DNA from: Glandiceps talaboti
Taxonomy: Eukaryota; Hemichordata; Enteropneusta; Spengelidae
Length of the DNA: 29,500 nucleotides
Assembly (NCBI RefSeq): GCF_964340395.1
Contig: NC_135561.1
Span: forward strand, 3,471,501 to 3,501,000
Reading direction: 5' to 3'
Shown: positions 1 through 9,619 of the stretch, one piece after another
Layout of the letters: each line of letters starts with the position of its first letter
Position numbering within the stretch: the first letter of the stretch is position 1
Program-made: the position numbers and the translations under genes
Notes under the pieces: generated by a model
Seen by the model: only the letters and a program-made list of their open reading frames with translations
Database searches by the model: none
What the model was told of the DNA's origin: nothing

Positions 1-118
1 AAACTTACTTTAAATATTTTACACATGTGACATATATCAAAATGATGTTCTAATCCTCTGTCATTTTTTGTTGAAGTGAGTGGGCAATATTGTCAAAAAT
101 TCAGTCTTCTCTTCTCAC

Positions 119-133
119 CTGTCATACTTATTT
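119..133 (-). other. possible 15-nt microexon
   Basis: On the minus strand a 15-nt segment lies between a good acceptor (pyrimidine-rich, ending GTTTCAG) and a good donor (ACAG|GTGAGA). Two of its three frames are open (reading NKYD or ISMT); the third has stops. Microexons of this size exist in animal genes, but such site pairs also arise by chance. It does not continue the frame of the coding-like pieces at 595-904, because joining it to the 703-904 piece would create an immediate stop. Confidence 0.12.
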
Positions 134-309
134 CTGAAACAAGACTAGGGAGTTGTGTGAACATAGGAGATGGGAAATGTCTGTATGCAATGTTATTGAG
201 ATGTTTTACTCTCATTTATGTAAGATTAACTAGAACTTAGAACTTAAGGTCTTTAATGGAAAAAGTGCGACAAACTAGTACTTTAAAGCAAACTCAAAAG
301 TTACAGACA

Positions 310-578
310 TATGATTCCATCCATGGTTGCCTAATTAGTGCTATCTTATCTTAAAATTTAAAGAGCCATAATTCAATCCATGGTTGCCTAATTAGTGCTA
401 TCTTATCTTAAAATTTAAAGACCCATAATTCAATCCATGGTTGCCTAATTAGTGCTATCTTATCTTAAAATTTAAAGACCCATGATTCAGTCCATGGTTG
501 CCTAATTAGTGCTATCTTATCTTAAAATTTAAAGACCCATGATTCAATCCATGGTTGCCTAATTAGTGCTATCTTATC
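310..578. repeat. 57-bp minisatellite, about 4.7 copies
   Basis: The core CCATGGTTGCCTAATTAG begins at 321, 378, 435, 492 and 549, exactly 57 bp apart. Copies differ by only a few bases (for example CCATAATTC versus CCATGATTC), so the array is young or homogenised. The last copy stops after GTGCTATCTTATC and runs directly into non-repeated sequence. That edge resembles a separate locus near 2996-3035, so the array may have grown from the end of a dispersed element. Confidence 0.95.
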
Positions 579-594
579 AGTGGAGTCTTAAGGA

Positions 595-649
595 TCAGAT
601 AGTAAAAAGCATCCCTTTGTTCAGGACCAACATTTTTGGATAACTCTGC
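595..649 (-). CDS. possible terminal coding segment, unknown protein
   Basis: The minus strand has an acceptor-like TTCAG at 650-654. The 55 nt after it read, in the phase left by the 703-904 segment, QSYPKMLVLNKGMLFTI and then TGA at 595-597. The intervening intron would be only 53 nt (650-702). That is short for DNA with so much non-coding sequence, so a frameshifted pseudogene or repeat-derived fragment is an equal explanation. The stop lies next to the edge of the 57-bp minisatellite. No family is recognised. Confidence 0.22.
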
Positions 650-702
650 CTGAACCTTTAAATCAAACTGACAAGGTGGAAACTCATGAAATATATCCTC
701 AC

Positions 703-904
703 CATTTAAGGAAGAAAGGTTCATCGTTGCCAATAGTTGTCAGACTATCAAGTATAACTTTTCCCTTCAGGAATTTAACAAGCCAAGCAAGACACACAAA
801 TAACCTACGGTTCAATTTGTACATCTGAGGGACAAATAAATCTACAGCAATGTCATGACTGCTATTTGCCTTGGGCAATAGGTGTACCAGCAAGAACATA
901 CTTA
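703..904 (-). CDS. exon-like open segment, unknown protein
   Basis: A 202-nt minus-strand segment is preceded by a pyrimidine-rich acceptor (CCTCTGACCACCTAG) and followed by donor ATG|GTGAGG. It encodes 66 full codons. They start SMFLLVHLLPKANSSHDIAV, include RRLFVCLAWLVKFLKGK and end TTIGNDEPFFLK. The composition is more protein-like than the Ile/Lys/Asn/Phe mix expected by chance here, and the N-terminal and central parts look like amphipathic or hydrophobic helices. An upstream piece (minus, about 1056-1110, reading VIRLDLSWGNSE before AAG|GTGAAA) would join in phase with a short intron. I do not recognise the protein. It could be a real exon, a pseudogene or transposon remnant, or chance. 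Confidence 0.33.
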
Positions 905-1117
905 CTAGGTGGTCAGAGGCATTAGAGAGACCAGATTTAATTGGTTGTAACTAATTGTACCTGTATACTGACAAACAATTCACCCATAGGGCAAGTATTT
1001 TTAAAGGTAAATTTCAAGTCTTTTCAATTGATGATCAGACCCTGGAGTAATGACTTTCACCTTCACTATTGCCCCAGCTTAAGTCTAATCTGATCACTTT
1101 GCTCAATATGTACACAA

Positions 1118-1230
1118 TATTTGTTGGTATGTTAAGATCACAATTCTAATACCTGCTATTTGTTGGTATGTCAGGGTGGGAATTATCATACCTGCTATTT
1201 GTTGGTATGTATGGGTGGGAATTATCATAC
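1118..1230. repeat. 39-bp tandem repeat, three copies
   Basis: TTGTTGGTATGT starts at 1121, 1160 and 1199, 39 bp apart. Copies two and three are nearly identical, sharing GGGTGGGAATTATCATAC; the first is diverged downstream of the core. A 62-codon open frame over the array is a by-product, because 39 is divisible by three. Confidence 0.85.
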
Positions 1231-1791
1231 TGTTGTCTTACCCAATAGTTTTAAGCTAATTAGTACCACACTAGGTTTGCTGAAATGTTTTAAGAACAAT
1301 GGTAGCATTTCAGGTACTGGTACTTTACATGAACTGACCCAGAGATGATAAAGACAATCACAGCATAGAAGTTAGAACAGACCTGGTAATTCAATTCATT
1401 GTGGCAACAACCTTCATCATTTAATAACACTTCTTTACATACAAAGCGTGTAAATTGCATGACAAATCAACAAGTTTCAGGTGTGTTACTTCTTGAATGA
1501 CATAATTATTTACAAATAAGTGATTGACATGTATGATATACTTGATACAAAAGACAGTTGAAAAGAATCTCTAACCACTGAAAGTATTGTGCATATAATT
1601 GTCATATAATGGACCAGTATAATGTACATATGTAAATAGGAGTTCCTAACTAGATGTATTTTGCATATTATTGTCTTACTAATACTGACCAATGATGTAA
1701 TATAGAGGACTGATCTATTGTTAAATAGCATTTAAGTATGTGATGAAACAAACATAGTTAGTACAGAGCAACTATAGTTTTAGTACCCCCT
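1231..1791. other. non-coding AT-rich stretch
   Basis: No convincing exon, RNA gene or repeat is visible. The only longer frame (minus, 1510-1731) is Ile/Tyr/Leu-rich, as expected for AT-rich DNA. Confidence 0.5.
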
Positions 1792-1842
1792 AAACAAACA
1801 AATCAATCAATCAAACAAACAAACAAACAAACAAACAAACAA
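1792..1842. repeat. (CAAA)n/(CAAT)n microsatellite
   Basis: A tetranucleotide run of CAAA units is interrupted by three CAAT units. It is a simple sequence repeat; the strand-reversed motif (TTTG)n recurs at 9716-9735 and 19746-19773. Confidence 0.95.
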
Positions 1843-2500
1843 CTTTTGAAATGTGACTCTTTCATTCAAATAGTTATAATGAAACTGCTGCTAAAGTAGT
1901 AGCACGTCATTTCTTTAAAGGTACATAGATATTGTATAACAGGACAGTATGGATAACATGCAATCCAACAGGTGGTCAAACTACCCTATTGCAGTCACTG
2001 TACTTTTTGACCATGATCACAATACATGACATGAATGTCTTATTTATTAGAACACTCTAGTACCTTCAATGTGAAACCTAACCATTTCTAAACACTCTCC
2101 CTTGTATAGAGTCACAAGTAAACATCAATGAATAAGGAACTTTATCTTTGACATCACAAGTATTGTCAAGTAGACAGATTTTCTATCAAATTTGCTGAAT
2201 AACTGTACTGACGGTACAACACTACAGACTAGGTCAAGTTTATACATGTTTTTGACTCTATGATATTTGTCAAGGGCATTGGCACTCAATCATCAAGTAT
2301 AATACACTTGACGCAAGTCAATAACATACCTAATTTCCTACTAATAATTTCAATAGTTTTATGGCTATCACTAGCTTTCATGTCAAGACTTGAATAATGT
2401 AAAATACAAATGTCTCTACAAAAAGTAATTAAAAAGAAAATTTTCTCTACTAAGTTTTGCAATTAGATTGTGGTTTCATACTTTTATGGCTTTTCATGAT
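1843..2500. other. non-coding stretch
   Basis: Unique AT-rich sequence with no supported gene. A small hairpin (TCAAGT, 7-nt loop, ACTTGA) lies near 2294-2312. It is short enough to be chance. Confidence 0.5.
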
Positions 2501-2516
2501 GCTAATCTAGGTTTTG

Positions 2517-2743
2517 TTAACTCAACACTGTTGCCAGCAAAGTCTGCTTGACAATAGCTGTGCCATGAAGTGAACTCACTCCCTCAGTCCGAGTCACAGG
2601 TATTCCATAGGTAAATGGCATGCTTACTTGTTGGTGGTAATCTGTTGACATTTGACTGCCTTTTGTTGGCCCATCTTGGTGTGCTATTGTTTGTTGGATG
2701 TTAATTATGGATGTCTCTACACTATTGATCACATTTACATAGC
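2517..2743 (-). CDS. exon-like open segment, unknown protein
   Basis: This minus-strand segment is distinctly less AT-rich than its surroundings. After a possible acceptor (GATATTGTAG, upstream pyrimidines weak) it reads YVNVINSVETSIINIQQ, then IAHQDGPTKGSQMSTDYHQQ, then SMPFTYGIPVTRTEG, and ends in TAA at 2517-2519 after KQTLLATVLS. It contains two good internal donor-like sites, CAA|GTAAGC and GGA|GTGAGT. If it is an internal exon, it would end after YHQQ or TRTEG rather than at the stop. The mix of Gln, Thr, Ser, Gly and Pro is protein-like and suggests a flexible region. No domain is recognised. Confidence 0.35.
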
Positions 2744-2759
2744 CTACAATATCTCATTA

Positions 2760-3900
2760 GCATACTGCATCTAATTTGCTTTCCTCATGTAAAATTCACA
2801 GTTTTAATGAAGATGGCATGTTTTTCAAAATTCATGATGTTTGGTAAGCCAACTTGAACAGTTACTGTCATTATAGGTAACTACTAAATAATTACAATGT
2901 GACGCATGGGAATTGATTGTTAAAGTTCAAACAGACGAATAAAGAACACAACTTTCAAAAGATGCTGTTTCAGTTTAAGGCCAGGGTTTTCAATCATAGT
3001 GTTAATGCTATCTTAACAGTGGAATCTTAAGATTAAAAATTGTCATTTTATTCTTGACCAATTTCATCTATGGCTCAGCCAGACAATAGTTTTGACACCT
3101 ACATTTTAATCCGAAACCATACTGCACCTTTAAACGCCATGAGTATTAATAATAAAGTCATACTGGCAAATAATCTAATTTTGTTTTTTGACAGTTTAAG
3201 AGCTAAAGAAACATTTGGTAAAAGTTTATATATTGTATGATTTGAATAAAATTCCTTGTAAAAGGCCACTGAGATTTGAAGCTAGTCAGAAATTCACTTT
3301 ATTTTGACACATTTTGACTATACAGATTGTATGTTCATCTGGTAAAACATCTTCTTTATGCTATACCAGATACTTGCAATAAATGATGTTTGTGAGTTCT
3401 CACTTTTAAAGCCCCGCTAACTGTAATATTAAAACTACACCTAGAAAATAACTAGAGTCTCACTGTGCTTTGCTGTACTCCTAGAAGTCTGTAAAACACA
3501 GTGCATATGTAAATTCCACACACAGGGTTTTTCAATTAAAATCAAGTTGTTGAATAAATGAATGCATGTATGGAAGTTATATCTATACTGTAGGCTTAGG
3601 AAGTATTACCTGTAGGTTTAATTATCAGAACACTTGTTACATACAGAACAGAGTATATTTGGTAACATTTAGTATACTGTCATCATTTTGATGAGACATC
3701 CTGGTAAAATGCCACGAGTACTTGGCAGATTTCACAATGTACAACACTTTTCTAGATAATTTTATTATGTACTTGATTGTCAATATAGGAGAGTTATAAA
3801 ATTTGTACACAATCCTCTGTAAAATTCTATATTTCCTGAATATGTGTCAATCAACCAACTATGATAGTTTACAATCTAAGATCTTATGTTCACCACGATT
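2760..3900. other. non-coding stretch with diverged repeat similarity
   Basis: No exon is supported. About 2996-3100 resembles 560-655 in order: a GCTATCTTA-CAGTGGA-TCTTAAG block, then a diverged block around TTCTTGACCAA (TTCAGGACCAA in the other copy). This suggests an old dispersed element. The rest is unique and AT-rich. Confidence 0.45.
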
Positions 3901-3902
3901 GT

Positions 3903-4053
3903 CTACACTTGCATGTCAGTTTTCACTGTAACCAGCAGTAAACAAGCACCAAAATGGCTTGATTCTTTGGCTTGTTTTGCACCGCAGGGAGCTTTTTTCA
4001 AGAGCTTTGATTTGAATTTGATTGTAATGACATGTAAAGTAAATTTAACCACC
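3903..4053 (-). CDS. possible terminal exon, unknown protein
   Basis: The minus strand has an acceptor TTTCACTGTTAACTTAG, then one completing base and 49 codons to a TAG stop. The frame begins VVKFTLHVITIKFKSK, continues KKAPCGAKQAKESSHFGAC and ends LLLVTVKTDMQV. It is basic at the start with a short hydrophobic stretch near the end. All three minus frames are partly open here, which weakens the case. It lies downstream of the minus-strand first exon at 8296-8418 and could belong to the same gene, but a linking exon was not found. The family is unknown. Confidence 0.22.
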
Positions 4054-4096
4054 CTAAGTTAACAGTGAAATTGAGAACACTTCCAAGACTGCCGAC

Positions 4097-4111
4097 ATGA
4101 CAAAGAAGACG
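4097..4111 (+). other. possible short first coding exon (MTKKT)
   Basis: ATG sits in a strong start context (GCCGACATGA). Five codons later a donor-like ACG|GTATGT follows. An acceptor-like TTTTGCACCGCAG upstream (ending about 3988) could define a 5'-UTR exon. Very short first exons with a start codon occur in animals, but there is no downstream partner in view. Confidence 0.12.
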
Positions 4112-4775
4112 GTATGTGAAAACTCTTCCTTTTAATGTTCGCTTTGAGAAGCACTACAAAGGCATAGATTCTTTACATAAAGACTGTCATCATAAAAACA
4201 CATAATGTGAAAACATTATTCTTTGTGATAACCCATAAAATCATCTGTCATTGCTTGTCCTTAAATTGGCTCTTAATCACTTCTAATCAAAAAAGCAAAT
4301 AAAAATGGCAGATTATACAGCAGAATGGAGCAGATTGTTGTTGGATAAAAATATTAACCTGTGTACTTTACTCTTGATTCCCTGAACTAAATCAATTATT
4401 TCAGTTACACCCTTACTTTTTTAACAAAGACAATTCAAAACTAAACATTTACTTATCATGGCATTACTTCACATGTCCACAATACAACTGTTTTCATCTC
4501 ATACACATATACTCCTTGAGCTTTCACACGTCATTAGCACTAACTTTAGTCTCCTTTGCCCTAGACTCAAATCATAGCAACTTCAAAGCATTTTTTTTCT
4601 CTTATTTATTTACCTGAACACCTTCTTTAGAGTCTTATATAAGTAGTAAGTTGGCAGGAATGCTTTGACAGAGTTTTTTTTATCACTTCACTTGAAATGA
4701 ACTATTTCCTTCACAGTTTGTCAATATTTCGTATCATACACTGTAAGTCTCTGCCTGATACTGGCATACTTAACT
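4112..4775. other. non-coding stretch
   Basis: Unique AT-rich DNA. A 26-residue frame at 4305-4385 (plus, MADYTAEWSRLLLDKN...) starts in an acceptable context but is too short to call. Confidence 0.4.
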
Positions 4776-5043
4776 GATAAAAATAAAAGATGACTGGTTG
4801 GCAAGGCAACATCATACTTATCCTGATAAAGACAGAATTAGTTCATGGGAGACAAGTCCAAGATTTGCTTTAAAAATCAGCACTTATTTAAAATACCTGA
4901 CGTTTTGGCTGTAAACAGACAACCTTTTCAAGGGCTTGGTGTAGAGTAAAAATACCGTACTAAACTAAAATTCAAAAGTGAAACAAACGACAAGTGTCTG
5001 GATGATAGAAGATAGAAGCTGACTGGTTGGCAAGGCAACATCA
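4776..5043. mobile_element. decayed repeat with 24-bp direct repeats and a hammerhead-like motif
   Basis: TGACTGGTTGGCAAGGCAAC plus ATCA occurs at 4791-4814 and again at 5020-5043, 229 bp apart. About 15 bp before each copy is also similar (GATA/AAGATA-rich). Between them, on the minus strand, 4932-4899 resembles a hammerhead ribozyme core: CTTGAAA where CTGANGA is expected, a 5-bp stem II (GGTTG/CAGCC, 8-nt loop), AAAAC where GAAAC is expected, then GTC. The motif resembles the hammerhead-bearing ends known from Penelope-like elements and small non-autonomous retrozymes. Core mutations suggest it is inactive. The family assignment is inferred. Confidence 0.4.
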
Positions 5044-5590
5044 ATGACGACTACTTCAAGCAATGTTTATGTATCTAAGTATATTCTGTGCCATACTTAA
5101 GGACAACAGATTATAATTTCATTGCACAATAAGTACAGTTATCCATTTGGTTAGACTTTTGCTTTCACTGTTTTGAATGGACATACACTGAACAGACTTA
5201 TAAATAACAATCTTCACATTGAGAATTCTAAAGTCTTGAAGTTGTCTAGGTGTTTATTGTAGCTGTATCCAGAGCATTTGTGTGTTATTTGAAGTTGCTA
5301 TAAATGTATGTAACAAAACTAGTGCAGCTTACAGATTGGTATATTAAAAAGACAGTACTGCAACTCTAGTTTACAAGTATCTCACATTAAATTTTAGCTC
5401 AAAACAGTACAATTTCAAGGTGACAATTAATACATGTGCATCACTCCTTATCATAATTATCATTTACAAGCGTATCTAAGTTAGAGATACCACATATCTA
5501 CTAGGACAGAAACTTTGTGTGATCACAGTCTGAACAGTACTGTCAAGCCTAGTAATAGCCAAGTCTCTCCTCAGCTAGAGATATACTACA
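5044..5590. other. non-coding stretch
   Basis: No exon, RNA gene or repeat is supported here. Confidence 0.45.
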
Positions 5591-5646
5591 AGAAGTCTGA
5601 AGACGTTTTTTGTAAACACTTAAAGAAGTCTGAACATGTTTTTTGA
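5591..5646. repeat. 33-bp direct duplication
   Basis: AGAAGTCTGA starts at 5591 and 5624. Each copy is followed by a few differing bases and then GTTTTTTG. It is a two-copy local duplication. Confidence 0.7.
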
Positions 5647-5726
5647 AAGCCTGGAGACCTTTCAGTAGATATACTTTTTTTTCATTAATATCAAATTCGA
5701 GAATAAAAGTAACATAGTAACTACGT

Positions 5727-5860
5727 AGTATGTTGAATAATTTTGTATAACATGGCTTCTATCAGTCATACATTCACAAAACATGCATAAAAAGTATGTT
5801 GAATATCTTTGTATAACATGCCTTCTATCAGTTATATATTCACAAAACGTGCATAAAAAC
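5727..5860. repeat. 66-bp tandem duplication
   Basis: Two adjacent copies begin AGTATGTTGAATA at 5727 and 5793 and share CTTCTATCAGT and ATTCACAAAAC further in. They differ at a handful of positions. A 66-codon minus frame across them is a by-product, since 66 is divisible by three. Confidence 0.85.
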
Positions 5861-7841
5861 AAAGTGTTTATAAGTTCACATCTACTTCGATTGAAACAAT
5901 GTTACAGTTGTAACTTTTGGTGAATATTTATGTTCTGTATTTTAAAGACAACCTATTCTAGTGCTACTTAGCTACTTGCTAATATGTATTATGGTGTGTT
6001 AATGTCTAGGGGTTCAGTCTGGTTTAATTTAAAGCCATTTAACTTATCACAGATATCATTTTGTTGGTGAAATTGTACCATGATATCCATACCGCAAAGA
6101 CAGCATGAATTACCACTGTACATGTATTTGATATGAAATGGGGATACTACGGTACATCAAAAACGGTACAGTAAAACCTCTGTCATGTTCATTCTACTAT
6201 GTTGTGTCTTAAATACAGTTAATTGCTACAGGGACTATCAGATCAATTCTTATATAGTAAAATAGTAAATACCTATCGTCCAGAAGAGTTTATTTTATGG
6301 TTGTTTATCACCACTGAGATATTATCGGAAAGTTCATGATAACTAAAATATTGTTTTTGAAAGGTTGATATTTTGTGAACTAGTATGAATTTTCACCAGT
6401 AGGTAAAAAATTGTAGTTCCAACGACTAGAACTTTGACATGTAAACATTTGTGATCATGTGACATGTCATTTGAGAAAGTTCATAATGATACTTTTATCC
6501 TCACTATTAAATTTGCTAGCTATCATCCACATAATTTGTGAATACCTTAAATGAATGAGTACTGTGTGATGTTTATTTCATGAATTTCATGATTCTCCTC
6601 ATAATTCAGTTATTTTATATGGTTTCACTAACAATATTATTCTGGTATTGACTTCACAAAACTACATCAAATGCAGCATACTTTTTATGTATTTGTTAAT
6701 AATTGTGTTTAGAAATTGAAACATAAAATAAACATATATATGTACTTTACTTCTGACAGATTTTAGCGCTCACTCTTCAGAACTTTTTCTTTTTCTACAG
6801 TATTTCAGTAGAAAAGTTGGTAATATGTCTTAATTATCTTATTTGGATATATTTCATATTGACTCAATTCAAAATGACAACCTAACTAAATAAATTTTGT
6901 TTTCAAATATTGATTCACTTTTCTTTTCAAGCAATTTCTGTGCTTTAATGCCCAGTTTCAAAATGTAAATATTACTTTTCTAATTTTTCTGCTATTGTCA
7001 TTTCAACCTGGCCTTCTCATTCCTTTTCTGCTATCTGTGAGTGTACAGGTACTACATGTAGTTCAGAGCTTGGCACATATTCCTTGATGTGAGATTATAT
7101 AGTGTGTACTATGTAACAGTACACATCACACATATATCTACCTTAGTTTCCTATACATCTCAAAAGGATTACCAAACAAACCATATTTTACAAATACATC
7201 AGAAACAATGTATATAACATGTAAACATAATTATCAGATTTCTCTTCCCTATTACCCTGGTACTGAAACCTTCATAACAAGAATGTTGGAAACCTTTCAG
7301 GTTCAAACCTAACTTGTACCCAACAATTCTAAACAGCGCATCCGATAAACATTATTAACAATTAAAACTACATATTTTATTTACCATGGCGTTGCAGATG
7401 TGTTAGTAAGACTTTGACACGCTATTAGTTAATGACTACATTACTGTCATTAACTAGACATCCATAACATGTTTTGAGAACACTGACTATCACCTTTTAA
7501 CCGTTAATATATACATATTCAGTGTCAATCTGTACAGTGGAACAGGGTGGAAATTGGCTTTTGTACACTTCAAGTGATGTCTGGTTGCGAGTACTTAAAT
7601 ATTAATTGTCCATAGATACGTTACATATGTGTTTGGTTTTGGCTGCCATCTTTAAAAAACTCTAACGATAGTCTAGATTGAGTTTAAAGGGAACTCGTAA
7701 TGTGACACTCATATGCTCATACTAAACAACTTACATTTGACATCTCTGTGTGACTAGTATCAATGCTGCTACACAAATTCCACCATTTTGGTGACTGTTT
7801 GTAACTAACGTCCCTCAAAAGAAATTTAATCTGCTAAAAAC
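5861..7841. other. long non-coding AT-rich stretch
   Basis: No coding segment is supported. A clean hairpin (TGTGTACT, 7-nt loop, AGTACACA) lies at 7103-7125. The sequence could be intronic for either gene-like zone near 8 kb. Confidence 0.5.
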
Positions 7842-7928
7842 ATGTCAACATCTGTATTGGGCTCAGCTCAAACAAAACCTCGGTTCTGCCCATCGGAGGA
7901 TCACCGGAGGAAAAGACAAACAAAGTCT
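7842..7928 (+). CDS. candidate first coding exon, unknown protein
   Basis: ATG at 7842 follows an in-frame TAA 12 nt upstream and has A at -3. Twenty-nine codons follow and end at a donor TCT|GTATGT, in phase 0. The peptide starts MSTSVLGSAQTKPRF and continues CPSEDHRRKRQTKS, giving a basic C-terminal patch (RRKRQTK) that could be nuclear-localising or simply charged. The segment has several CpGs and is much less AT-rich than its flanks. Without splicing the frame would run to TGA at 8010-8012 (56 residues). It lies antisense to, and inside, the likely first intron of the minus exon at 8296-8418. The opposite strand is also open in one frame here (ending DPPMGRTE), so the strand is uncertain. 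Confidence 0.3.
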
Positions 7929-8295
7929 GTATGTACGCAGGGCATGCTTTGTACTTGGTTAATGAACAATGATTTTAGACAAAGTAATTCAAAAGTGTAT
8001 AAAGAACATTGATTTGTCTCAATACCCTGAACTAGATTTCCAGGACGCTCACTCAAGCATCATTGTTTTGAAATGTTGATTCATTCAATCCAACAAAAAT
8101 TGAAACAGAAAAACTCATTGACAACACTCAACACAGAAACGCTAAGTGTTTTTCACTGATGACGTCTTAAAGTTGAACCAGAAAAGTGGCAAAACATACA
8201 CAGAAATGCCAAAGTAGGACCTGAAACAGGTGTTTTGAATTTGACAGAGTTTGATTCCTGAGGACCAGTGTCTGGAGTCAGGACACTTTACTTAC

Positions 8296-8418
8296 CTGTT
8301 TGCCAGGCAACCATATGTCAAACTTAAGACTACTTCTTTGATCAAATGGCATACACTGTACTGTCACAGGTGTTAATTCCAAACGCTTCCGTTCTCTGCC
8401 ATGCCGTGGCCTTTCCAT
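8296..8418 (-). CDS. first coding exon of an unidentified protein
   Basis: This is the strongest coding signal in the window. On the minus strand ATG (8418-8416) sits in AGAACAATGG, with an in-frame TGA about 42 nt upstream and no Met between, so the start is well defined. Forty-one codons end exactly at CAG|GTAAGT, phase 0. The peptide begins MERPRHGRERKRLELTPV and ends RSSLKFDIWLPGKQ. The first 12 residues are strongly basic, possibly a nuclear-localisation-type patch. The remainder looks like alternating strands of a folded domain. CpG content and G+C are higher than nearby. Upstream sequence (8419-8700) would hold the 5'-UTR and promoter. No downstream exon joins with certainty. I do not recognise the family. 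Confidence 0.55.
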
Positions 8419-8700
8419 TGTTCTAACCGGACTCGTAGTACTCCTTAATCCATATCACACCTTGGTAAAGATATTTTTCACAAAACTAACAGATGCCATG
8501 GATTTGGAAACAAGCTGTATACGAGATTCCACTATACTAAGCAAGAGACTCCTGTAAATTTCAGCTTTTCATGTTCCAGACATGTATAATCACATTCCTT
8601 TGGGGGAAAAGCAGAAATCCGGCTCTCCTGTATTCAAGTAGCACTGACTACTTTAAACATTCATTCAGTATCCCTAGGTCCATGTCATTTGCATGTTATT
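8419..8700 (-). promoter_or_regulatory. presumed 5'-UTR and promoter zone of the minus-strand exon
   Basis: This is inferred only from position upstream of the ATG at 8418. No TATA box or initiator is convincing. The stretch contains a few CpGs and a run of five Gs (8601-8605). Confidence 0.2.
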
Positions 8701-8919
8701 AACAACTATTAATCTCTATACACAAAGTTACCAAGGAGAAGTGACTACCTTATTGTCTTCAGTTGTCCTGCACAGACCATTAAATATTCAAACAATGGAA
8801 CACCACCTAGCCTTTCTCTTTATTCTTTTGTTCTTTTTTACAACTTCAAGAAATCAGAAAGTCATAACTTTCACTGCTCGAGGTTCAATGTTTAACATTT
8901 TAGCTATCACGTCACCACT

Positions 8920-8988
8920 TCAAAAAGTTTCATCAACAATAATACACAGACCCTCAGCTTCATCCATACTACCATCATACATATTCAT
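8920..8988 (-). other. short protein-like minus frame
   Basis: A 22-codon minus-strand frame begins MNMYDGSMDEAEGL and ends CIIVDETF before TGA. It is acidic, unlike chance frames here. It is preceded by an acceptor-like GACGTAACAG lacking a pyrimidine tract. The opposite strand carries a 111-codon frame (8693-9028) that is Ser/Thr/Ile/Leu-rich and looks like a shadow. Too short to call a gene. Confidence 0.15.
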
Positions 8989-9225
8989 TTTCAAAAGCTG
9001 TTACGTCATAATTTCCATTTCTATCTAATATTACCTTCCATTTTGAAATACAATACGGCTATTTGACTATAGCGCCTTTAACAAACTTGGTAATGTGCAT
9101 TGGAAAGTGGATGGAATCTAACTAAGAACCCTCTAGGCTTATCATCATTTTCCTTAAAAAGTATACATAATTGATAGGAAGTGCATTAATTTCATCAAAT
9201 TTATCATCTTTTCTCTCTTTATAAG

Positions 9226-9357
9226 AAATCTAAAACTGCTGGAGACATGTCGACTTATTTCTGTATATGTTGTCTGTATACACCAATGGATGCGTTACAA
9301 AGTTTAAATCATTTAACATACTATAGCAACCAGAATATTAAAGTATTCATGACGTAA
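9226..9357 (+). CDS. possible terminal exon, unknown protein
   Basis: A strong acceptor (TCTTTTCTCTCTTTATAAG) is followed in phase 0 by KSKTAGDMSTYFCICC, LYTPMDALQSLNHLTYY and SNQNIKVFMT, then TAA. The phase matches the phase-0 donor of the plus-strand exon at 7842-7928, so a two-exon protein of 72 residues is possible. That match has a one-in-three chance of being accidental. No polyadenylation signal is evident close downstream. The family is not recognised. Confidence 0.22.
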   Translation, partial: KSKTAGDMSTYFCICCLYTPMDALQSLNHLTYYSNQNIKVFMT

Positions 9358-9619
9358 ATGTTTGCAAAATTCATACGATTTGTATAGCTGTACATCAATT
9401 AGTCATCACTCCTTAGGCTTTAAGAACTCAAGACTCCTCTCCCTAGCAGCAGTACACTACCCATCACTCATCTTTACTCTTACAATATACAAATATTTGC
9501 ATACCTTATCAGTTGTCACCATTTCAATAATCAACTATAACTTTGTGAACTCAGCAAACATCTCATGTCATGGAATGTTATATACATACATAATTTAATG
9601 CATTATATGTTTACAACTA

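Noticed and set aside
310-578. Regular repeats that could suggest a CRISPR array
   Set aside because: Units are contiguous 57-bp tandem copies without unique spacers, in eukaryotic-type sequence.
8693-9028. 111-codon plus frame, the longest non-repeat frame
   Set aside because: Ser/Thr/Ile/Leu-rich composition with no codon bias; the opposite strand has a more protein-like short frame.
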